Part shown: positions 1 to 4,977 of the stretch, piece after piece
Layout: every line of letters begins with the position of its first letter
Numbering within the stretch: the stretch's first letter is position 1
From: JBBQQK01 sp038216025
GTDB lineage: Bacteria > Patescibacteriota > UBA1384 > XYA2-FULL-43-10 > 1-14-0-10-43-13
Direction: 5' to 3'
Assembly (NCBI GenBank): GCA_038216025.1
Contig: JBBQQK010000060.1
Location: 1-6,820 of the forward strand
Length of the DNA stretch: 6,820 nt
Notes under the pieces: generated by a model
Told to the model about the DNA's origin: nothing
Databases searched by the model: none
The model's input: the letters and a program-made list of their open reading frames with translations, nothing else
Position numbers and translations under genes: made by a program

Positions 1-139
1 ACTTGATTTAGTTTTGCAGGGCGAGACTTTGATTGAAATCTTTTGTTGCAAACCATACATTCGTACCGCTGTTTGCCGTTTCTTTTGCCATCTCTTTTTA
101 CCTGATTAGAGCCACAGATTGGGCAGTTTTTTTAGCCAT
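1..139 (-). pseudogene. Transposase N-terminal zinc-ribbon fragment, frameshifted, runs off the left edge
   Basis: Reading leftward on the minus strand, an ATG at 139-137 starts M-A-K-K and then leaves frame at a run of seven A (plus-strand T7 at 127-133). It would end after 13 codons. One base out of register, the frame reads NCPICGSNQVKRDG, then GKQRYECMVCNKRFQSKSRP, and stays open to the window edge. The two CxxC pairs (CPIC and CMVC) about 20 residues apart, followed by a basic stretch, are the zinc ribbon found at the N-terminus of several DDE transposases (IS1595-like and Zn-binding IS256-like variants). The exact family cannot be decided from about 43 residues. A single missing A, a sequencing error in the homopolymer, or slippage on A7 would each explain the break. 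The catalytic domain lies outside the window. Confidence 0.6.
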
Positions 140-213
140 GATTACAATTCTTTGTAGATAAACGATTGATTATTAAGTCTAGGATAACATAATATGACAC
201 TTTTAGCACCCCG
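1..213 (-). mobile_element. Partial insertion sequence; right boundary near 212
   Basis: This span holds the transposase start plus about 70 bases of upstream DNA. On the minus strand the segment near 212-185 begins CGGGGTGCTAAAAGTGTCAT, which is a candidate terminal inverted repeat: it lies just outside the transposase start, and the interrupted plus-strand yraN-like reading begins right beside it. The other end of the element is not in the window, so neither the inverted repeat nor a target duplication can be confirmed. The boundary is inferred. Confidence 0.35.
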
Positions 214-356
214 AAATTGATATTAACCCAAAATTGCTGGCACGGACTATGGAACAAAAATATCCAACAAGTACTATTCGCATAGATGTGATAGGAGTAG
301 ACAATTCAGATGAGCTAAATCCAAAAATAGAGCATCTGGTTAACGCTGTTAACTAA
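207..356 (+). pseudogene. C-terminal remnant of a YraN-like (UPF0102) putative endonuclease
   Basis: The frame is open from just after a TAG at 204-206 to TAA at 354-356. Its last 35 codons, from an internal ATG at 249, read MEQKYPTSTIRIDVIGVD and end PKIEHLVNAVN. The pattern 'RxDVxxV ... IEHxxNA' at the extreme C-terminus is characteristic of the UPF0102/YraN family, small proteins with a restriction-endonuclease-like fold and uncertain role. The N-terminal two thirds, including the catalytic core, is absent. The reading becomes implausible upstream of about 213, where the insertion sequence appears to begin, so the gene was probably cut by that element. The identification rests on a short tail and could be wrong. 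Confidence 0.5.
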
Positions 357-427
357 TTCAAATCCTTAGCGGCACCGGTCATGACGATAGGTGCAGGGAA
401 ACAGCGGAAGAATAAATAATAAAATTA

Positions 428-616
428 TTGAATCGAATAAATTATCTGGCAATGTTTAACTTTCCACCTGCTGTAGCAATCACTGTGCTTTTGGCCACCT
501 TGTACCTGTTTTTAGGGTTGGCCCCGATAATGCCTCATCGTTTGGACGATCGAACATTCGGATATTGTTTCGGGGTTGCAATTACAGCTAGGGTGATTGT
601 ATCTTTGATGGTTTGA
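428..616 (+). CDS. Hypothetical small membrane protein (weak)
   Basis: A 62-codon frame from TTG, or 54 codons from ATG at 452-454. The translation has two hydrophobic stretches, AVAITVLLATLYLFLGLAPI and FGYCFGVAITARVIVSLMV, separated by a short charged loop (HRLDDRT), which suggests a two-helix hairpin in the membrane. I do not recognise a family. Neither start has a clear SD sequence. A second frame-matched ORF begins 16 bases after the TGA stop, so this could be the front half of a broken gene. It lies between the yraN-like remnant and the ABC operon, on the opposite strand to the latter. A chance ORF is a real alternative. Confidence 0.3.
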   Translation: MNRINYLAMFNFPPAVAITVLLATLYLFLGLAPIMPHRLDDRTFGYCFGVAITARVIVSLMV

Positions 617-631
617 GACAAGATCCTCAAG

Positions 632-808
632 ATGCTTCGCATAGCCAGCCCTGAATTTATTCAGACCGCACAGAATTGGGTAGCGGAGAACAAGAGCCGA
701 GACCCTAAAAGCTGGATAGCGACCAATCTATACGATATGGTTCTTGAGACGATAGAAGAGTACAAAAAAATTATAGTTGGGGCGGCGAGTAACATCGCCG
801 CCTTCTAA
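632..808 (+). CDS. Hypothetical 58-residue protein (weak)
   Basis: ATG at 632 to TAA at 806-808. The translation begins MLRIASPEFIQTAQNWVAEN, continues with KSWIATNLYDMVLETIEEYK and ends IIVGAASNIAAF. It looks mainly helical and soluble with a hydrophobic tail. No family is recognised. The composition looks more coding than random, but there is no SD site. The last ten codons coincide with a perfect 8-bp hairpin that serves as a terminator for the convergent permease gene, so the C-terminus may be fortuitous. It is in the same frame as the ORF ending at 616, and the two could be halves of one decayed gene. Confidence 0.3.
   Translation: MLRIASPEFIQTAQNWVAENKSRDPKSWIATNLYDMVLETIEEYKKIIVGAASNIAAF
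781..802 (-). terminator. Hairpin terminator of the ABC permease gene
   Basis: Perfect 8-bp stem GGCGGCGA / TCGCCGCC around the 6-base loop gtaaca. On the minus strand it lies 2 bases beyond the permease stop codon and is followed by CCAACTATAA and then a T7 run (plus-strand A7 at 764-770). The T-run is about ten bases from the stem, which is loose for an intrinsic terminator. The hairpin may act in both directions, because the plus-strand ORF also ends here. Confidence 0.55.
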
Positions 809-1941
809 TTAGCTTTTCTTTTTAGAGCCAAAATCGCCAATGCTTGAAAGCCGAAGGCGTAGGCGATGAGTATTAATAAGTCGTATTTGATTTCATTAAA
901 ATTAAAATTTAATATATTAACTTCGCGCATTGCTTTTACTGAATAAGTGAAGGGAACGATGGCGGAAAGTTTTTGAGCTATTGGATGCATTGTCTCTGGC
1001 TGAAATATTAAACCGGTCAAAATCAGGCTGGCAAAGAAGCAAAGGATGGAGACTTGGATTGATTCAGCGATTGTATAAGTAAAGGAAGATATCAGCACGC
1101 CAAGCGAAATGGCGGCCAAGGCATTCAAGAACGAGATAAGGAGGACGAGCCAAAGCGGTCCGAGAGTAACATCGAAGAGTATTTTCAATGAGAATATTGT
1201 GACAAGGGCCAGTATAATTGAAATCACTGTAAAGGCGAGCATTTTACCGGCTATCATTTGGAATTTGGAGTAGGGGGTGACGAAAAAGCGCTCAAAAGTG
1301 CCGTCGATCCGTTCTTGTGTAATAGTAGTCGATGAAGTGTTGAGCCCGACAATTAATATCAAAAGAACGATGACTGCCGAAGCGAAGAAATCGGTGTATT
1401 TAATATTTTTATCGGTATTTTTGCTTGTATTTACTGTAACAGAATCGGTTCCAGTTATTTTGATATCGGTTTGAACAGGCAAAGAGCGCAATGAGCTATT
1501 GATGCTATCTTGAATATTTTGGGTGGTGAATTGCCCAATGCTTTCCTGAATAGATTTACCGACAAGGGCTTTTGCGTTGGCGCTGATCTCTGGAACAGTA
1601 GAGTTTTCTATCAATTCGATATTTCCGGTAATTTTATTATTGTTTTTCGTGATATTTATTATCACGCTTGTTTTGAATTTGTTCTGCTCGATATCAGTTC
1701 GGGCGGTTTCAGGAGAAACCTCTTCGATTTCGAATTTAGATTGATCTTTTAAGTCATTAACTATTCGGTTTGAGTATGTGTTTGCGTTAACATTGGCGAC
1801 GGCGATTTTGATATTTTCCGGTTCATGTACTGTAACGGAACCAAGAAGCATGATAATGACGATGGGCAATGCCAAAAATACGACCAGAGTCCTTCTGTCT
1901 CTTATGAATCTTTTAAATTCGTAATAAGCAATCTTTAACAT
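805..1941 (-). CDS. ABC-2 type transporter permease
   Basis: Membrane subunit of an ATP-driven exporter of the ABC-2 class, 378 residues from ATG at 1941. One membrane helix (about 19-36) follows the cytoplasmic start, whose FIRDRRTLVVFLALPIVII is typical of the family. A large extracytoplasmic domain rich in Asn, Thr and Ser spans about 38-183. Five more helices follow (about 185-203, 232-254, 262-285, 292-313 and 352-374). The coupling segment ERIDGTFERFFVTP (210-223) matches the family pattern ER..GT.E....TP. The frame stays open to an ATG at 1995, but that start lies inside a dispersed repeat and adds a non-family extension; neither start has an SD site. The ATPase is encoded upstream on the same strand. 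The length suits YhhJ/DrrB-like permeases. The substrate is unknown; lipid, drug or peptide export are all possible. Confidence 0.9.
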   Translation of the reverse strand: MLKIAYYEFKRFIRDRRTLVVFLALPIVIIMLLGSVTVHEPENIKIAVANVNANTYSNRIVNDLKDQSKFEIEEVSPETARTDIEQNKFKTSVIINITKNNNKITGNIELIENSTVPEISANAKALVGKSIQESIGQFTTQNIQDSINSSLRSLPVQTDIKITGTDSVTVNTSKNTDKNIKYTDFFASAVIVLLILIVGLNTSSTTITQERIDGTFERFFVTPYSKFQMIAGKMLAFTVISIILALVTIFSLKILFDVTLGPLWLVLLISFLNALAAISLGVLISSFTYTIAESIQVSILCFFASLILTGLIFQPETMHPIAQKLSAIVPFTYSVKAMREVNILNFNFNEIKYDLLILIAYAFGFQALAILALKRKAN

Positions 1942-1989
1942 CAGAAATGGATAACCAATTAATCTAATAACTAATAAACAGATCCCCCG

Positions 1990-2056
1990 TGTCATTCCGG
2001 ACTTGATCCGGAATCCAGTACTATCTTGGATCCTCGGGTCAAGCCCGAGGATGACA
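1990..2056. repeat. Dispersed palindromic repeat (double hairpin) inside the ABC operon
   Basis: The element begins TGTCAT (1990-1995) and ends ATGACA (2051-2056). It contains two near-mirror hairpins: ATTCCGGA / TCCGGAAT with loop cttga (1994-2014), and ATCCTCGGG / CCCGAGGAT with loop tcaag (2030-2052). The loops are reverse complements of each other, so the whole unit is an imperfect long inverted repeat. This type of sequence is known as a high-copy intergenic repeat in several bacterial groups. It separates the ATPase stop codon from the permease start and supplies a spurious ATG at 1995. Confidence 0.8.
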
Positions 2057-2066
2057 GGTGTTTTAA

Positions 2067-2786
2067 TTACTCTTTCAAACTGGCCATGACTTCGTGTAAG
2101 TTTTTTACATTATATTGGTGAATGATCTCTTGGGGGTTGCCTTCGGCGATTATTTTACCATTGCGCATAATAATTAACTGATCGCAAAGCGATTCGGCTT
2201 CATCCATATAGTGAGTGGTCATGATGACAGTGGTGTGGGTTTGGAGTTCGCGGATCAAATCCCAGATTCTTTCGCGGGCGACCGGATCCAGGCCCATAGT
2301 CACTTCATCAAAGAAAACAATTTTGGGATTGTGAACGATGGCGCAACCGATCGAAAGTCGTTTGGCCATGCCGCCGGATAAATTCTTGGCCAATGTGTTC
2401 TTTGTTTCCAGTAAATCGACTTTTTTGAGTGCCTCGATAATCCGCTCTTTTCTATTGCAGTCATATTTATAAGCATTGAAAAATAGGTCAATGTTCTCCC
2501 AGACTGTTAGGTTGGCATAGAGGGCGTCCTTTTGGGGAACGTAGCCGATATCTTTACGGATCGATTTGCCGGCTATTTTGTAATTCATTTCTTCAATCTC
2601 GATTGAACCGGCAGTGGGCGCGAGAAGCGTAGTGAGCATGCGGAGAGTGGTGGTTTTTCCTGAGCCGTTCGGTCCCAAGATGCCGAAAATACTATTCTTC
2701 TTAACTTCAAAAGAGATCTTGTTGACCGCTTTTTTCTCTTTAAAATGCTTTGAGAGGTTTTTAACTTTTACAATGTTATCTTCCAC
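2067..2786 (-). CDS. ABC transporter ATP-binding protein
   Basis: Nucleotide-binding subunit that powers the neighbouring ABC-2 permease, 239 residues, normal for the DrrA/CcmA-like exporter class. Visible motifs in order: Walker A GPNGSGKTT (38-46), Q-loop glutamine Q85 in YVPQKDALY, signature LSGGM (136-140), Walker B with catalytic Glu, IVFFDE (156-161), D-loop GLDP (165-168), and switch His H192 in TTHYMDEAE. All catalytic residues are present. The residue after the Walker B Glu is Val (DEVT) where Pro (DEPT) is usual. The start is GTG at 2786, which gives a family-like N-terminus. No SD is visible, but TATACT lies five bases upstream, so the mRNA may be leaderless. The permease follows on the same strand after 125 bases that hold the palindromic repeat. 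Confidence 0.95.
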   Translation of the reverse strand: MEDNIVKVKNLSKHFKEKKAVNKISFEVKKNSIFGILGPNGSGKTTTLRMLTTLLAPTAGSIEIEEMNYKIAGKSIRKDIGYVPQKDALYANLTVWENIDLFFNAYKYDCNRKERIIEALKKVDLLETKNTLAKNLSGGMAKRLSIGCAIVHNPKIVFFDEVTMGLDPVARERIWDLIRELQTHTTVIMTTHYMDEAESLCDQLIIMRNGKIIAEGNPQEIIHQYNVKNLHEVMASLKE

Positions 2787-2797
2787 TTTTTAAGTAT
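2787..2797 (-). promoter_or_regulatory. Candidate -10 box for a leaderless ABC operon transcript
   Basis: On the minus strand TATACT occupies 2797-2792 and is followed by TTAAA and then the GTG start at 2786. With usual spacing, transcription would begin at or within a base or two of the start codon. No good -35 hexamer is seen; the expected place is a T-rich run. This is inferred from sequence only. Confidence 0.35.
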
Positions 2798-2820
2798 AAA
2801 GGTAAATTTAATATAAAAAA

Positions 2821-2848
2821 AGTGAGTGGGCCAAAAAGTCCACTCACT
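2821..2848 (-). terminator. Intrinsic terminator, minus strand
   Basis: Stem AGTGAGTGG / CCACTCACT (9 bp plus one G-T wobble) around an A-rich loop. On the minus strand it is followed directly by a T7 run (plus-strand A7 at 2815-2821), the textbook form. It closes the remnant gene ending at 2866 and insulates the ABC operon downstream. Confidence 0.75.
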
Positions 2849-2865
2849 GAGATGTTGTATTTTGA

Positions 2866-3006
2866 TTATTTACTTTTTTTGATCGGGAGGTTATTCCAGC
2901 ACCCTTCAGTGTCGACGAAGCCATTTTCGAGCAGGGACTCGTTTGTCAGGTCTGCTGAATGGCAGAAGATATCTGATTGAAAACGACAAAAAAGATCTGC
3001 GAGAAA
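2866..3006 (-). pseudogene. C-terminal remnant of an unrecognised minus-strand gene
   Basis: A 46-codon open frame without a usual start codon ends at TAA (2868-2866), 18 bases before an intrinsic terminator. The last part reads NESLLENGFVDTEGCWNN and then LPIKKSK, which looks like a genuine protein tail: charged, with Trp and Cys and a lysine-rich end. Upstream of about 2945 the plus strand carries a recognisable TrmB-like fragment, so the true remnant probably spans only 2866 to about 2945. The terminator in the correct place is the main support. I do not recognise the family. Confidence 0.3.
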
Positions 3007-3194
3007 CTAAGCTTTTGGATCGAGATAAATTCCCTTTTTCGGTTGACCAGATAAATATCTTCGCTAATAAAATGTTTATTGTTTCGTATAAGGATCTATT
3101 GGTTGTTATGATCGAAAGCTTTGCTATTTCAAAGACGATGAAATCGATCTTTGAGCTGGCATGGCTAGGAGCGAAGCAGGTGAAGAAGGTGTAG
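2943..3194 (+). pseudogene. C-terminal fragment of a TrmB-like transcriptional regulator
   Basis: A TTG-initiated 83-codon frame whose body resembles the C-terminal end of TrmB-family regulators: RRYLIENDKKDLRETKLLD (8-26), then DKFPFSVDQINIFANK (28-43), VSYKDLLVVMIES (47-59) and ISKTMKSIFELAWLGA (62-77). In the family, 'FPF..D..IY..K...ISYK....V.IE...IA.....IFELAW' forms the effector domain behind an N-terminal winged helix. Here the DNA-binding half is missing: upstream of about codon 5 the frame has no family-like residues and a stop lies at 2880-2882. There is no SD site. This is best read as a decayed gene cut at about 2945. The family call is from pattern memory and moderately sure. Confidence 0.5.
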
Positions 3195-3238
3195 TCTTCC
3201 CAAGTTGGAAAAGTTTATAGAGTCCATAAAACGACGGA

Positions 3239-3262
3239 GGCCCAGGGCGAATGCCCTGGGCC
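3239..3262 (-). terminator. GC-rich hairpin after the 92-aa zinc-protein gene
   Basis: Perfect 10-bp stem GGCCCAGGGC / GCCCTGGGCC with a 4-base loop, starting 9 bases beyond the stop codon at 3272. The downstream tract on the minus strand (TCCGTCGTTTTATGG) is only partly T-rich, so efficiency is uncertain, but stem strength and position support a terminator. Confidence 0.6.
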
Positions 3263-3271
3263 GTCTGTTGT

Positions 3272-3550
3272 CTATCTTTCTCTGCCGGCGTATGCGCCGG
3301 CTTTGCCTCTGATGTGTACGCCGGATGTTCCGACCGATCTAACACCGCTTCCGGGGTTAAGGACACCGAAGTGTTTCTTCTTCGGATCGAACTCCTTCAT
3401 ATTGCGGTGGCAGGCTCTTTTGAAGAAGCGGTCAGTAGGCATGTGCCAGAAGACCTCCTCTCCTTTTTGTATGATGCAGCTCTCTTGGCCGCATCCGCAT
3501 GGCAATGTCTCCGGCGCCTTCGTGATTACGGTGGTTACTTCCGTGCCCAA
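3272..3550 (-). CDS. Small zinc-knuckle protein, 92 aa, unknown function
   Basis: The predicted zinc site is CGCGQESC (Cys18, Cys20, Cys25), then QKGEEVFWHM with His36, and RACHRN with Cys47 and His48: a C-x4-C ... C/H layout. The tail after residue 65 is Gly/Arg/Ser-rich and probably disordered. The start is TTG at 3550, chosen because AGAGGAGG lies 8 bases upstream, a very good SD; a TATAAT/TTGATT promoter precedes it and a 10-bp hairpin follows the stop. This full expression cassette argues for a real gene over the overlapping plus-strand ORFs. I do not recognise a named family. The 72-aa protein at 4718-4936 has a similar Cys/His plan and the same G-[DE]-E motif. Nucleic-acid binding is possible but not shown. 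Confidence 0.75.
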   Translation of the reverse strand: MGTEVTTVITKAPETLPCGCGQESCIIQKGEEVFWHMPTDRFFKRACHRNMKEFDPKKKHFGVLNPGSGVRSVGTSGVHIRGKAGAYAGRER

Positions 3551-3585
3551 ATCTTGTTCCTCCTCTGAGTAAATAGTGCGATCAT

Positions 3586-3615
3586 ATTATACAACTTTTT
3601 CTCGGGGTAAATCAA
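3586..3615 (-). promoter_or_regulatory. Sigma-70-type promoter of the 92-aa zinc-protein gene
   Basis: On the minus strand TTGATT (3615-3610) is followed by an 18-base spacer and a perfect TATAAT (3591-3586). The expected start site near 3579 leaves a short leader with AGAGGAGG before the TTG at 3550. The -35 box lies 4 bases beyond the hairpin that ends the PlsX-like gene. Confidence 0.7.
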
Positions 3616-3619
3616 GGTG

Positions 3620-3646
3620 TGGCCAAGGACGGAATGCCCTTGGCCA
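3620..3646 (-). terminator. Hairpin after the PlsX-like gene
   Basis: Stem TGGCCAAGG / CCTTGGCCA (9 bp) with a 9-base loop, 24 bases beyond the TGA stop. No T-run follows; the next bases form the -35 box of the following gene. It may be a weak terminator, an mRNA 3' stabiliser or an insulator. Confidence 0.5.
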
Positions 3647-3670
3647 AAGTGTGATGAACTATTGTGCTGT

Positions 3671-4582
3671 TCATGCTCGAGCGCGTTTTGATATGACAGC
3701 CTTTCTGGCTATCGATATGCCGTGAAAGACTGATGCCGCCTTTGAGTTACCATGGCCGATAAAATACAGGCCTTCACGGATACCAAGAAGCGGTTGTGCT
3801 GCATGCTTTGAGCTGTCAATCTTTGAATGGAGGCGCAAGAGAAAAGGCATGGCTGCGATAATTGTTAGTTTCAATATCCAGTCACTCTTGATTTGCGCCT
3901 TGACAAACGGCGAAATGGCTTCGAGGGATTTGATGGCAACGTTGCCCGTGAATCCATCGGTTACAACCACGTTCGCCATCCCTAGCAGAAGGTGTCTACC
4001 TTCAATATTTCCGAGGAATATATTGGGAGGATAGTCGCCCCTGAATCTTTCATGAGCAGCTCTGATCAGTTTGTTGCCTTTGGTTGGCTCCTCTCCTATT
4101 GAGAGTGTGGCAAGAGTCGGGTTAATATTGCCCAGAACTTCACCTGAATAGGTGATTCCTAGTTCTGCAAACTGGACAAGGTTGTCTAAGTTGCAGTCTG
4201 ATACTGCCCCGAAGTCAAGAAGGATGGTGCCACCCGGTAAGATAGCGGCAATGGCTGGCATGTTTATTCCTGGTAACAGGCCAATGTACTTCTCGGCTGC
4301 CCAGACTGCTTTTCCGGTTTCACCGAAGGCGACTGCAGCGTCAGCCTCTTTGTTTCCAACTAAAGCTGCGGCCCTGGCTACGGAGCTTCGCTTGCTCTTT
4401 CCGGTATTGACGATTCTCAAGTTGCCGGGCAACGATCGAACGCAATTCCGTATTGTTTCTTCGCAACCAGTAAGGACAACCTCTGTGTCGGTATACCTTT
4501 TTGCTGCTTGGACGCCTCCCTTGACTATCTCTAAAGGCGCATAATCTCCACCCATTGCATCTACTGCAATAATTGCCTTCAC
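3671..4582 (-). CDS. plsX: PlsX-like phosphate acyltransferase, shortened and divergent
   Basis: PlsX moves the acyl chain from acyl-ACP to phosphate, giving acyl-phosphate for glycerol-3-phosphate acylation at the membrane. Family signatures are clear: IIAVDAMGGD (4-13), LLDFGA (121-126), LVQFA (135-139), IGEE (162-165), KGN (168-170), GNIEGR (191-196), VVVTDGFTGNV (205-215), PLLG (264-267) and HGNS (277-280). At 303 residues it is about 30 shorter than usual. The segment normally reading 'M..EP..A.R.KK' between the first strands and the conserved Ser is missing (about 60-66 here), and the usual SAGNTGA and DVGAN appear as AFGETGK (85-91) and DFGAV. It may therefore be altered in activity or inactive. 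The GTG start at 4582 is fixed by AGGAGGTGA seven bases away. It stands alone, with zinc-protein genes on both sides. Confidence 0.8.
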   Translation of the reverse strand: MKAIIAVDAMGGDYAPLEIVKGGVQAAKRYTDTEVVLTGCEETIRNCVRSLPGNLRIVNTGKSKRSSVARAAALVGNKEADAAVAFGETGKAVWAAEKYIGLLPGINMPAIAAILPGGTILLDFGAVSDCNLDNLVQFAELGITYSGEVLGNINPTLATLSIGEEPTKGNKLIRAAHERFRGDYPPNIFLGNIEGRHLLLGMANVVVTDGFTGNVAIKSLEAISPFVKAQIKSDWILKLTIIAAMPFLLRLHSKIDSSKHAAQPLLGIREGLYFIGHGNSKAASVFHGISIARKAVISKRARA

Positions 4583-4678
4583 TTGTTCACCTCCTGTGCA
4601 AGGTTGCGGTACTCTTTGTATCTATCCATAATTAGCCAGAAAGGCAAGGGCAAAGGTCGCACCGACCACAAAAAAATT

Positions 4679-4701
4679 GGCCGGAGGAAATACCTCCGGC
4701 C
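4679..4701 (-). terminator. Intrinsic terminator of the 72-aa zinc-protein gene
   Basis: Perfect 9-bp stem GGCCGGAGG / CCTCCGGCC with a 5-base loop, 16 bases beyond the TGA stop. On the minus strand it is followed by AATTTTTTTG, a classical U-tract. It separates this gene from the PlsX-like gene. Confidence 0.85.
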
Positions 4702-4717
4702 GTCATGTTTCTGTGGC

Positions 4718-4936
4718 TCAAGTCTTTATTTGACTGTGAGTGTTGAAATAGTGGAGATTGGTTTTACAGCCGCCACCAGAGTTTCCTATTTTCTTGCAGC
4801 GGTTGTGGTAGTGCTGATTCTTCAGCGTGTCGTAGACGGCTTCGTCTCCAGTAGCAAACTCCTTGCCGCAGTTCGAATTGGCACAATGAATGCCGGCTCT
4901 GGACACAATTGACTTGACGTATCTTGCATTTGCCAT
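4718..4936 (-). CDS. Small zinc-knuckle protein, 72 aa, unknown function
   Basis: Cys18 and Cys23 in HCANSNCGKEF, then ATGDEAVYD, then NQHYHNRCKK with His42, His44 and Cys47 make a compact Cys/His site resembling small single-domain zinc fingers of the 'C-x4-C ... H-x2-C' kind. Cys57 and His62 near the C-terminus could add a ligand. ATG at 4936 is supported by GGGGGT six bases upstream, an extended -10 promoter and a strong intrinsic terminator after the TGA stop. That stop, placed directly before a terminator, also shows that UGA means stop here. The protein may bind nucleic acid or another protein through the zinc site. No family name can be given with confidence. It shares its motif plan with the 92-aa protein on the other side of the PlsX-like gene. 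Confidence 0.8.
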   Translation of the reverse strand: MANARYVKSIVSRAGIHCANSNCGKEFATGDEAVYDTLKNQHYHNRCKKIGNSGGGCKTNLHYFNTHSQIKT

Positions 4937-4968
4937 CTTGGCACCCCCTTTGTGTAGTGTTCAGTGCA

Positions 4969-4977
4969 ATATTACCA
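4969..4977 (-). promoter_or_regulatory. Extended -10 promoter of the 72-aa zinc-protein gene
   Basis: The minus strand reads TGGTAATAT, an extended -10 (TGn plus TAATAT at 4974-4969), about 33 bases upstream of the ATG at 4936. The -35 position carries only TTTCTC, as expected where an extended -10 compensates. Confidence 0.5.

Noticed and set aside
614..616. UGA read as glycine, as in Gracilibacteria/Absconditabacteria
   Set aside because: The PlsX-like gene and the 72-aa zinc gene both stop at UGA at normal protein ends, one right before a strong terminator, and gltX and the ABC genes use no internal UGA.
1942..1995. Extended start of the permease at ATG 1995 (18 extra residues)
   Set aside because: The ATG is the end of a dispersed palindromic repeat, the extra residues do not look like the family N-terminus, and M at 1941 begins a standard ABC-2 permease start.
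3124..3366. 80-codon minus-strand ORF
   Set aside because: It reads through the GC-rich terminator hairpin and overlaps two better candidates; its composition (Pro, Ser, Ala) is that of a shadow frame.
3251..3572. Plus-strand ORFs of 105 and 89 codons opposite the 92-aa zinc gene
   Set aside because: They overlap a minus-strand gene that has its own promoter, SD site, zinc motif and terminator; neither plus frame shows a recognisable motif or SD.
4152..4544. 130-codon plus-strand ORF
   Set aside because: It lies wholly inside the PlsX-like gene on the other strand, which carries clear family motifs.
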